From contig JAYMTA010000805.1 of assembly GCA_036897625.1 (NCBI GenBank), positions 1 to 24,038 of the forward strand: DNA of 24,038 nucleotides, read 5' to 3'. Shown here piece by piece: positions 10,201 to 22,200 of the stretch (positions are counted from its first letter, which is position 1; the number at the start of each line of letters is the position of its first letter). Position numbers and translations under genes: made by a program. The notes under the pieces were generated by a model. It had not been told where the DNA came from. It saw only the letters and a list, made by a program, of their open reading frames with translations, and did not search any database. This DNA is from Pelargonium cotyledonis (taxonomy: Eukaryota > Streptophyta > Magnoliopsida > Geraniales > Geraniaceae).

Positions 10201-13200
10201 GACAAGATGTGTCAACTTGGAGAAATTAAGCTAGTTACAGTTATCATCTGTTAAGAACATATTCTGAAACCTCAATTGTGAAACAGAAAACTTCAGAGCA
10301 TGACTCAAAAGTATTTTCACAAATATACAAGTTCTTGCAATTTGATCACAAGATGTGTCAACTTGGAGAAAGCAAGAGATAATTGAAGTTATCATCCATT
10401 AGGCAAAATGAAGATGTGCAAATACAAACTGATACTATAGTGAAATACCATGATTCATACCTTGTAAAATGTGTTGAAAAGGTTGCATAGTAACTGTAGT
10501 GAGTGAACGCTGGTTTCACGAAGCCAATCATCTCCAGAAGAAACCACGCTTTCCTTTTCAGCATCTCTCACGTGATCAAAAATGGGAAACAAGACGCGAT
10601 GAAAAATGTTTTCCCAAAATGACGATGAGAACTTTCTACCTCTCTCATTCAGCAAATCAAATAAAACTTCAAGTGCACAGCTTCGGACCTCTGATCTAGT
10701 ATCTGACGTCAGATCAGATAGACCAGCCAACATTGGAAACCAGTAATGTTCAGTCACATCGAAAGTTGCATCCACATCAGCATCGATAGGATTTGAGGCT
10801 CCGCCGGGTATCAAACCCTAAGATTCACAAACAAATAGAAGCATTTATGCTAGAAGGTTTATATATTATAAGGCAAAGGCATAGCTTCCCAGCAATGGGA
10901 GATAAACTTAAAACTCGCAATGAGCAGACCCAAAGCAGCACATTCAAGCAAACAGCTTCATCATCGCACATTAGATCATGGAACTCAGTGAGTCAAGAGA
11001 ACCCCAGAATAGTAATGTATTTACAATCTGTAAGTCATACAGAAGATGCACAAGCATGCCCAAGTACAATTACATCAATCCAGTGCACAGCTATATGCTA
11101 AAACCGCACATCAAGCAAGCTCATGTCAGCAACTCTTCTTCATAGATTACAGAAAACATATGCTTTTACTCGGAGTTACCTAGTTTTGTACTGTGCACTC
11201 ACAAGAAAGGTGTGTTTAATGGTTTTCCACTTATATCAAACACACAAAGCAGTGTACAAGGGACTGAGCAAAATTAATCAGCAACTGTAGCTAGTATGCT
11301 GCTGGCCACCTCTTGCAAAGATGTATTGATTTTTTAATGACAAACTTTGGTGGCTGCCATTATATCAAAGAGTTCCATATTAATTAAGCCAAAATTCAGC
11401 CCAAAGCCTCAATCTGAATTTCAGTGATCACCAGCCTACACACATTAAATATTTTGTACATGCAAATATATAGAACTTCAAGCGAACACTACTCTAAATT
11501 TGTAAGTTTGAAAATATAAATGGCTTGGTAATACTACAAGAGAACAGTCTTAGGATGTTCCTGGTTTAGTGTTTTCAAGTCTTATGAGTTAGGAGTCAAG
11601 GAAAATATCTGAATTCTAGATTGGATGAGGGTGTCATGTAATAATTCCTCAAGAATATCACCTCGAATCTATGACTCTACAACATAGATTGCCGCCCTAG
11701 ATCCTACTCGATTAGTCGATGTTTTAAGCCAATATGTCCAAAAGAAATTCCAACGAAGGTGTTTGCCATGGATGGTCTTAAGCTGATCTTTCACAGACCT
11801 ATCATGCCAAATCATATGGTGGATTCCGTTCAGTCACTGTTCCAGAAATTTTTAAGTTAACTGTACAGGGATTATGGTGTTTCCATACACAGGTAAAACT
11901 TTAGCTTCTCGGTTTATCCGAAAATCAAAATTCTGCTCTAATGTATTTACCAACGGAAAAGAATCCATCAGAATAAGCCTCTCATCCCAGAACAAATTAC
12001 AATGTTTAAAAGTAATAGTACCAGTACCAAAATAAATAAATAAAATTGATATACTTAAGGATGACTGAGCAAAAATAGCATACCTCTGCCAGACGATCCT
12101 CACAAATACGCAAGAGCGCAATGGCCTTCAAACTTATACGGTGAGAAGTTTTATTATTAGCGAACCTGATCAGACAGTTGACACAATCCATAAAGCAATC
12201 TCCAACAACTTGATCAAAGTGTTCCAAGATAACTGCAAATGTCCATGGCATCAGGCATTAGAGATAAAATAAAAAAATAAAAATCATCAGTATAATATCT
12301 CAAGTGGCACCACAAGAAGATGAGTTTAAAAGTCGTGATTTTACCCTGTTCAACATTTTCAAATGCACTTTCAACAATTGATTCCAATTCATCATCTGCA
12401 GCAGCAGTGAAGATCATGAAGACGCTGCGCCATCCAGATTTTATATTTCCAACTTTAGATTTTACCATCTGCAACCAGCATTTTAATATTTCTATTAAGA
12501 AAGCCATCATTGACGTACAAACATGCATTTAATTATTTACAAATAGTAAAAATAATGGGTAGCATTCAGGAAAAAGCAAGTAGACATACCTGAACAATGC
12601 AGTCAACGATTAATCTCCTTATTGATTCACTACGACTGTTCCGAATAAGTACAACAAAAGGCTTAAGAATGTCATTTTGGAAAGTGAAATTAGCTAGTTC
12701 TGCGCGCTCCAAGTATTTCATACTAAGCTGCCTTAGTGAATCTATGGCATACATAGCAATTTTTTCTTCATGATGACTCCCAGCAGCAATAAAATGATTT
12801 GCCAAGACAGACCATATTCTAGCCCAGACCTGGAAGATGCGTAAACAAAAAAAATTGGATTCTTGATACTCATAAGAATTTAGCGGAGCATGCAAAAGCA
12901 TCACAAAATCAATACAGCACAGGCAGTTCACATATGGTTCTCATTATGCTAACAGATAACTCATGTAAACATTATATCACAACAGCATGACAAAAACAAT
13001 TTGAATACATTAAAAGGGCAGTCTAGTACACAAGGCTCCCGCGGTTATGGGTGTAGGAAGGGTCATTTATATATGCAGTAATTCCCTTCCTTTTGCGAAG
13101 AGATTGTTGCCCTAACTCAAACCCGTGACCTCAAGGTCACAAGGCAGGAACCTTACCATTGCGCCACGACTAAAACTCAATTTGAATACACTACTATGGA

Positions 13201-16200
13201 CAAAATATATTTTCATTTCTTCAGCAATTACCCACTTGCCACGCATCATTAACAAGGAGCATAAAACCACAAATGTTACACAAAGAAAACCTTCGACTTG
13301 GGTTAAATGGGTAAATAAAACTTTGGAAGGTTCTGAAAGGGCACGTCAGTTTAACTTCTGGAAAGTCGATTAGCACAAATCCAATTGTAATTTACATGTG
13401 AACAACCACAAATATTTCATATTTTTTTGCATCACAATCAGCAACCACGATTAGAAAAGACTTTACAAACATTATCTTGGATATGCCGACTATTTTCTGG
13501 AAGTTCCCTATTCCTGGGACCTGGGTCCAATGCAATCAGAGGAAAAATTGATCTTAAATCTGTTTTTTTCTTTTACCTCAAAGGTGATAACGCGGTCATG
13601 TTTCGGATAGTAGCAAGTAATAAGAGGCAAATTTTTAAACCTTGACAATTCTGCAGGGAAGGTGCTTTAGTAATACAAAGCCATCCTGAACAATGTTGGG
13701 GTCAGCTACATGAATCCATAAGCAAAACACTTTGGGATGCTCGTAGTTGCATTCTCCTCATCCACTCTATCCTATCTATGTCATCTCCTTAGTTAAGCCA
13801 AGTGCTATCATGTCTTTTCTAACTACTTTTCATGTTAACTAAGGTCTACTGCGTCATATGGTCTAAGTTGCATATCAAACAAAATATGAGTCCCAGGGAA
13901 GAAAGAAGATACCAAACGTATACGAGCCATATTGTAATAGCTGATCTCTACAAGTTTCTGCAAGCTGAAAACTCGAGCGGGAGTTTGTTTTAGTTCCTCG
14001 GCTGATACACCACAGAGAGCAGTGAAGAATTCTACAACGGAATCACTGGGCAACTTAACACTATTGACAAATACTTGTTCAGTAGGTTTCCCAGTCAATT
14101 CTCTGAGAGATTGAAGAATGGCATCCCTGGATATCTGATTTGAACCTTGCATGACAGTAACAGCAATAGAAGGGGTTGACGTAATGAATTCAAGCCGAGA
14201 AACACATTCCAAAACTGCATTCCATGTGTCCTGAAGGGACTCAGTTTCTGAGTTGCATAGAGAGAGCAGAGTCCGCAAAGCTTCCACATTTTTACCACGC
14301 ATTTCCTTTGGGGCATGCAAGAAAGTAAATCTGAGATGCAAATCCAAAATTATAAATTATCATGAAATATCCAAGGAAGAATAAAAATAAAAGTGAGGTG
14401 ATAGTATGAATTTAAATAGAACGGAAACAAACAAAACATGTGTACAAAATATGTTATACATACCTGACTAGAGAGGTTAAAAAAGCATAGCGCATTGTAT
14501 CCATCCCAAGGACATAGGTAATGTGTATTCCAGATTTAAATCCCTCCATTAATAGGACAACCCTTGGCTTATTGTCACTTTCCTCCATGGTAACAGAGAA
14601 AGTGGCAAGTAATGGCCACCCTACAGCTTCGACCATTGGTCTTACTAGTTCAATCCGCCGTGAAGTATAGAAAACTCCTCTTTTTACTCCCTGATTCCGG
14701 AATATTGCCTGTGTTTGCTTAATAATAGCTTCACTCTCAGACTTAGCATCAGTACCTGATTTTGTTTTGGGAAGAGCCAGATTAAGAATGCTGACAAGGC
14801 GGCCTCTTTCTTCACCTTCAGGCTTCTGCCTACTGCTTTTTAGAATATCACTAGAGTCATCTTTCATTTTTATCTCCTCTTTAACAATAGAATCATAGAT
14901 TTCTTCCAACAGCTCTGTAGGGGCACACTCTTCTGCATCATTCATGGCGTTAATACGGACAAAGTCCGACTTGGACATTTTAGGCCATACCATTGGATTA
15001 TGTGCATCAGTGTTCAACATTATAACTGCATATGCAAGAACATATGCAGTATCAGCATTTTTGAAAAGACCAGGATTATCAGCACAATATCTGCAGAGAA
15101 AAATGTGCAGAAAAACATTTATATAGTGTCAGTACCAGTAGAAATCTTTACAAATTCAGTTTACTTTTCCTCAAATAAAATATTGATGAATATATTATCC
15201 ATGCACTAATTTTGGAAGATATTCACAATGTTTCTTCCTGCTTTTCATCATATCAACGCGGCATTTTGAGAAGAACATGTTCAAGCAATGGCACATAGAA
15301 AGGGTAAAGCAGTGCACAAAGCTTCCACCATTTTGGGGTTACAGGAGAGTAACTTATGTATGTGGCATTACCCATGCGGCCATCTTTAAAAAGAGGTTTT
15401 TTCCTTAACTTGAACCCAGGACCTTAAAGTCACAAGGCAACAACCTTACCGTTGTGCCAAGACTCACCCACATAAGAAACAGGGATACAGCTCAATGAAT
15501 ACCCAAAAGGTCAGCATCCTACTACTGCTCTCACCTAAATACATTATTTATAGCACATATTACTAATTCATATGAAAGGGCATAAATAGGTGCATGCACA
15601 AGGCACACAGACACCGCCTCATACCGTTCAGCAAACTTCTCCATGATCCGATCTATCTTTTGAGCCTCCCCAGGAAGTCGAAATCCTTTGAGAAATTCAC
15701 GGATTGCAGTACCGAACTGCATTCCTGAAAACTTCATCGAATCCACATAAGAATGCATGACAGCAAGGGGAAACTCTTCATGTTGGCCCAAATAATCACC
15801 AATCATAGCCTGGAAGATGAAAAGGGTTACATAATTGTGTAATAATGTTTTAGTACATGTTCTACAAAATTAGACAGACCACCTTGTCCAAACTAGGGGT
15901 ATTTCTCAGAAATTGGGCAACTGAAGACGGTGTATTTTCCACTAACTTGTTTGATATCAGATACTCTACACCCTTTACAGGTCGCCTGTTGAACTGCATA
16001 AAATTAAGTCCGTTAGTCAGTCCTCAATAGCAACCCTCAGTAATGAAGCATGCTGAGACAAATTAGAAGGTACTAGTACTAGCATCATCATTTACACAAC
16101 AATTGTACCCTAACAAGTTGTAAGGATAAATTACCTCAGAGATAGCAGCTTCCATTGTAGATTTATGAGCTTTTGCCTTCTCAAATTCACTGGGAGCTTC

Positions 16201-19200
16201 TTCCCTGCTTTTTAAATCTAGAGTTTCTCTCGATAAAACTTCACCATCAAGTGATCTCAGTATTTTATTCTTCTCTTCTGACTCTCTACGGGACTTCTCC
16301 CAATCAACCAGTGATTTAAGCACATTCACAAGGCACTGGAAAGTCAAGGAAGAAGTGATGTTAAGCAGCTTTGATTAACAAGAAGAAGAAAAATGCAGCA
16401 AAAAATGAAATAAAACAAGGAAAACCTACCTGCAAGGATGATCCTTTAACTGAAGTTGTCTGGGATGTTGCAACTGAATTGGGATCTGCATTTTGTGTCC
16501 CTTGAGCCATCTTAGATAGAGTAGTAACCTATAGATAAGTCATACCAGCATACAGATGTATTAAATGTATAACAACAGGTGCTAAATACATCAATGAGCA
16601 ACATAGTGAATCATAAATAATCATACCATGCGTTCAAACAAGTTTGGTGCCTCAAGATCACAGTCATAGTTCACATATATGTCAACGAGCATCTGAGGGT
16701 CCCTACACACCTTATCAAGCATCCTGCAAAACTAAACTTGATCAGAAGATTGTGAAGATAGAAATTTACAAAATCCTGAGGCAATATTTTTTTAGCACTA
16801 AAATAAACTTTAATGTATGTCAATAAATCCTTGAGCAAATTGTACCTAAGAATGCTCATTTTTTGGTTAATGTCTGAGCCATCCAATGGTCGTAGAACTA
16901 TTAAGGGGAAGAAGACACCAATTTCTCCCTGAATTTTTTTTAAAAGAGTAAAAGGATTAATCAAAAGTAGCAGTGTCATTTCTGAAGTATATGGAACTAT
17001 CTGTCCAAGCCATACACTTACTTTAAGACTTTCCCTGAATCGCAACAAAAGTGCTGAGAAGATTCCAGTTGCATACTGCCCGAAAAGAAATGCATGGTCA
17101 CAAATAATATTCTAATAACATATTTTCACAATATCAGTTTAAATGAAATAATAAGTAGAAGCAAGTAAACCTGAAAGATAACAGAGGATTGAGAAACTGA
17201 AGCCCGCAATAAAGCATATGAAAGATAAGCTTTCACTGAGTCAATGAAATGAAAGTTCTTTGTAAATGATTGGCTAACCCCTTCCAGTAAACCCTGCAAT
17301 TCCATATACGCATCATGTTACAGAAAATATAAATATATTTTACTAAACTAGAATGTAAGGTCCTTAAGAAGGTCATGCATGAAAAATCAGATTGACAACT
17401 CACTGTCCTTAACTCAAATTTGTGTATTAGAAAGGTCAAAAGCAAAATAAATCCCACAATTTATGAATACTGAATGCTAACATTCCATGTATATATAACT
17501 CACTAAAATATACCTCATTGTTTGTTATAGTTATTATATCAGATACCCTATGAGTCATTTCCAGGACCATTGAAAATCATATGTGCCGAAAAGAGGTACA
17601 AAACAAACTAAGTAACCTTAACTTAGTATATTAAAACAGAATTAAGTATTTGTTAAAATGATACTAAGTAGTAGATCCATAACTCACCTGCAGAAGCTCA
17701 AGAGATAAAATTCTTGTTTTTATCGTAACTTCATCATTGTCTTCCTTCATACCCATCTGCAGCCATAATATATAATATTGAGGACTAGAAGTGTAAACAA
17801 CAATTGAAAAGGGTGGTGAGATAATCAACCTTGCAAAGGGTGCGAAATACTAGTAAACCATCACGATGTCCTATGCTCACGCTCTCCAAGTCAATTCCTC
17901 TAAAATAGCCAAGCATTGCAGAAATTGCAAAAATAATTAACATATCATATGAAAGATTAGATTTTTATGTTACAAAGTAACGTCATATTCATACCGTGTG
18001 ATCTTTTTACCATCTTCATGATGCACAGCCTTGTCAAGAACAGCCTCTAGACCCTACACAACAGACAGAAGTCTCATGATATAAGCAGTGCAAATCAAAA
18101 TCACAATTTGGTAAGATTTGAACCCACTGTTGGCCATGTAAGAAAGCTTATGTTTAAAAAAAGTGGTCATTTTACCCACTTGTCGTAGCATGAATAAAAG
18201 TAAAAACAAAACACACAGATGCACCTTGATATCAGCACCGCCTGCAAGATTGTGGAGTTCCTCAACAGATGCAAGAGATATGTCTTTGGCCTGGTTAAGT
18301 GCATCTCCTAAAGACATTTCTTTCTCATTCTGATCACCTTCAAAAGTATCTTCAACTTTAGATTCTGAAGCTTCTGTCTGTCCAACAGCACCAGTTGAAG
18401 TACCAACCTATATTCACGATCAGGCATTAGAACTATCTAGTGAATGGTGGAAACTGTTGGTCATTGACAGAAAAGAAACATATATTTAAATGTCATACTG
18501 GTTCAGTCTCCATTCTCCTGAACACAATGCTGATCATCTGTGTCAACATCGCTTTTGATGTTGCTTGGTTTATAGGACTCTTGCTACAAATGACATTTAC
18601 AAAATACTGAGTACTACTTCAAGTTAATATCATGTTACAGTGAAAATTTAAAGACAAAAGGCACCTGTGAAGAGCAATATTGTAACATATTCTGATAACT
18701 CCCAGCAATGGTTCACCATGTACTGCAATTCAAATAGCTTGCTAAACTGAGAAACTTAAGGGAGAATAAAATGAACCAGGCAAATCTTCAAGAACTCTCA
18801 ATTGAATTACAATATTAGACAGGAAAAATTAACTTCATTGATAAAGAGTACAAGGAATCTTAAAAGCGAGAGAGAAGAGCCATAAGATAAAACAGACTAG
18901 AATACTATAAAGGGATGGTAATATTCCAATTCCTAAGTCCCTAAATGAGAGTACATTTCCGTCACTCTCAAAGTTTAAATTCATATAGCAAGGCATTAAT
19001 CTATTCATATATTCAATACAATGCTGACAAAACACTCAAAACCAAACAAAGCTCAATTCTTCCATCTTAATTGTAGAAACATTACAAGAACATCATAAGC
19101 AAAAACAAATAGATACATAGAGAAGTGCCATTTGAGCACCACTTGGCATCCCATAATTCAAATACACTCTATACTCCGCCTTAGCACTGGGTCCACTTCC

Positions 19201-22200
19201 CTAATGCTAATCCTAAGGAATACAGTTAGACAGATGTAAACAGCAGAAAAAATACAGAATACAGACACCTGAAAGTAAAATACATAAGAATGCCTTTCTA
19301 TCCCTTATAACATACCTCTAAACTTTGTAGATGCTACAGCTGTAAGAAGTACCTTCAAAACTTGGAGAATGGTACTGCATGCAGTTCCTCCAATGTTATC
19401 AAGCAAAACTAAGAAATACCAGAAAAGATTACCAGTACACAAGGGCACGTACCTATCAGGTGATGAATTATCAACACAACTGCAGACCATGTTCAAAATA
19501 TCTGTAAATAGGGGGACATTTTTACCACCATCTAAACCAGGATCTCCCTCCAAATGATCATATGCAATCAGTTTCTGCAGTCACAAATGTCAATAAAATA
19601 ATTTAGTGACCAACATGCAGTAGACACACTGATTAAAGCAAAAGTAGATACAAACTTTACTTAAGCAGTCAATATTTTGCGTAAACAAAAATATTATCAG
19701 CCAAAGTTATCATATTTCATTAGTTTAATTATATTAACACTGCTATTTTGACAATATATAATACACACACACACACACACATAAACATCAATGACAGGGA
19801 AACATAAAAAATCTAGCACATCTTAAATATTTTAGATTCTCATTGATCAGAAAATTTAAATTTTCTATAGGATAAAGCCACTCTTACATTACGAGTTTCA
19901 CTACAAACTGGAGAAGAAAAATAATTCTTATAGGATATTTATGGCGCGGATTTAGAAATGGTTTTATCTTTCTTATGTCTGATGTAAGGCTCTTAGCTAA
20001 GTACGTAATTTTGAAATTAAGCATGCTATAAGAACATATCATCATCAACAACAACAACAACAACAACAACAGCAACAACAGCAACAACAACAAAGATGAG
20101 TTCATACATGAAGACAATCCAAAGCAGGTTCTATGACTTTCAAGTTCTTCGTCTCAAACGCAAGTCGTAGTGGATCCAAAATAAGCTCCACCTGAGCTCC
20201 TTCCAATGTATGCCCAGCACTTGCCAAGGCAGCTGTAATGGTTGTGCCCACTGACCTACCAACATCTTCTGCCTCCTCACCATTGTCAGAAACAGTGCCC
20301 AGCTTATCTGATTCAGTTTCAGGTTTTCCTGCTCCATCTTTACTCTCAAGTGAACTAAAAAAGAGAGCAGATTATTCACAAAATCAACATAGAGAACATC
20401 TAGGTTTGCCAATGTAACCATCATCTTAATCCAGCAAAATATAATAACGACTAAGAAGCATTTCCCGTATAATCTATTGTACAATTCAACTTTCAAAGAC
20501 AATAACTGGAAAATCATTCTTGGTGTACCTAACTTGACCCAATAGCAGTAATGCATAATATATATATATATATATATATAAACACACAAATATATAGATC
20601 ATTCATTAAACAAAACAAATTTACGGGAAATCTACTGAGGATAAACCTAGTGCCCAGACTGGACAAATGACTGTCAGCCAGGTCTGTTGCACTTTCATAC
20701 AATGTCAACCTTTATTTTGATTACGTAAAAGATGTGCAAAATTACAAAGTTGTTGTGATTTTTTGTCACGGAATAATTCAAAAAGAAAAACAAAATAGTA
20801 ACACGCAACAAAATGTACAGATGTAGACCTTCCATCTCCAGATGCAGCTTGATTCGTCGTCCTTGAAACTGACAGCTGATTGACCACTTTTGTATTATCT
20901 GAAAGAGTAATAAGAAAATAATGTAAATATGTAAAAACAAGAGAATCCTGAACATCAATATCACATGGAATCATGAAATATGAATAGGAAATATATTTTA
21001 TATAGTGATAAAAATAAAATAAAAATTCAAGAAGTAAGGCCTGAAACATGATCATTTAAAGCACATTTGGTTTTCAAAAACATCTTTAGCTGTTCAAACT
21101 TGTATGATCCATTCTGATTTAGGAATTTTGAGGAAAAGAAAAGTATGATGAAATAAATTACTGACCAGTTAGATTTTCTTTTCTTTTCTTTTCTTTTAAG
21201 TGCTATTGCCTCACTCTTTATACTTTAAGTTTTCTTCAAACTTCAACGTTTACAAGATAAAAGCAAAGCTTTAGAGTTGCTAAATATTAATATCGAGCTA
21301 CATTGAGTGATTGGGCTTCCGCTACTAAAAGGCCAACCTTACATAGGGTTTCGCTTGCACCTTTATAGTTTATATATAGTTCATTTTTCCAATGTGTGAC
21401 TTTGTCACCTATATATTTTTCACTCCTCAAGTGTGAGAGCCTCACATTTGTTCTTTTATGTAGGATGGGCCTATATAATCATACATTGAACACTCCCCTC
21501 AAGTGTATCCATTTTTCTTCCACGCGTGGGCAACTGCAAGCATGTCTTTCCGCAAGTGGACCAGAGACTACAGAGGCAGGTTACTAAATCAAGCAACAAG
21601 CTTGAATCAAAATCCGTGTTAAATTTAAATACTAAGCTACATATAAGGGTCTTGGCTTCTACGACTAAAATGTCAACATTATTAGTAGAGTTTCATTTGC
21701 ACCTTTATATATACCTCATTGCTCATATTTTCCTATGTGGGACTTTGTCACCGCCACTTTCCTCAAGAGTATCATATTTTAGGAGATATTTTCAGTTTAA
21801 TGTACTAGTTGATGAGCCTCATATCAAGTAAATGTGGAGAATTTAATAATTGTAAATACTAATTGAAACCTCAACCTATCATCTTAAGCTTTAGGGGTTG
21901 AAGAAAATTTGGTATAGTAATATAGCACATTTTACAACGGGCATGTGGTCCAACTAACATCCCCTTTGTAGTCTTTGATCCACATACAAAGGTAAATACA
22001 TGTAGTGGGCGAACGTGCGGAAGTAGAAGTTTGCACATGAGGATAGTTGATGCATCTCAAATTGATTAAATAAGTAGATCATAACTTCTTTTAAAGCTTG
22101 TTAAATCTTCTACATATCAACTTAGGCTTTTAGGTTGGAGGAAATTTGACAATACCAAAGACTGTTTTAAACTATGTCCATGTTTAGTACAACTTTTAAC

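Larger units (their letters stand above)
9894..12829 (-). other. exons 22-26: HDS region including the Sec7-associated DUF1981 block
   Basis: Exon 22 (12829-12590) starts [17 protein letters not shown]. Exon 23 (12468-12345) has [20 protein letters not shown], the hallmark of the DUF1981 block that follows Sec7 in large ARF-GEFs. Exon 24 (12232-12084) has [20 protein letters not shown]. Exon 25 (10817-10461) has [20 protein letters not shown]. Exon 26 (10060-9894) has [20 protein letters not shown]. Together they cover residues about 1038-1382, an all-helical scaffold that in related GEFs helps membrane recruitment and autoregulation. Confidence 0.92.
17022..20354 (-). other. exons 3-13: DCB domain and start of HUS
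   Basis: Exon 3 (20354-20108) passes from an acidic Ser/Glu-rich stretch to [20 protein letters not shown]. Exon 4 has [19 protein letters not shown]. Exons 5-7 contain [33 protein letters not shown] and [20 protein letters not shown]. Exon 8 (18407-18225) has a variable acidic part then [19 protein letters not shown]. Exons 9-13 run through [41 protein letters not shown] and [18 protein letters not shown]. The DCB part mediates dimerisation and binds HUS in this family. Confidence 0.93.

Noticed and set aside
13015..13177. Possible tRNA gene
   Set aside because: A- and B-box-like motifs are present but the body, tail and target duplication fit an Au SINE, and no cloverleaf with a full acceptor stem is seen.
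20140..20589. 149-codon minus-strand open frame
   Set aside because: It overlaps exon 3 of the BIG5-like gene in another frame and runs through intron and a TA repeat; the exon 3 frame gives the conserved DCB sequence instead.
20641..20700. Possible extra exon between exons 2 and 3 of the BIG5-like gene
   Set aside because: Exons 2 and 3 already join in phase with plausible protein sequence, and no bounded open segment with good splice sites fits here.
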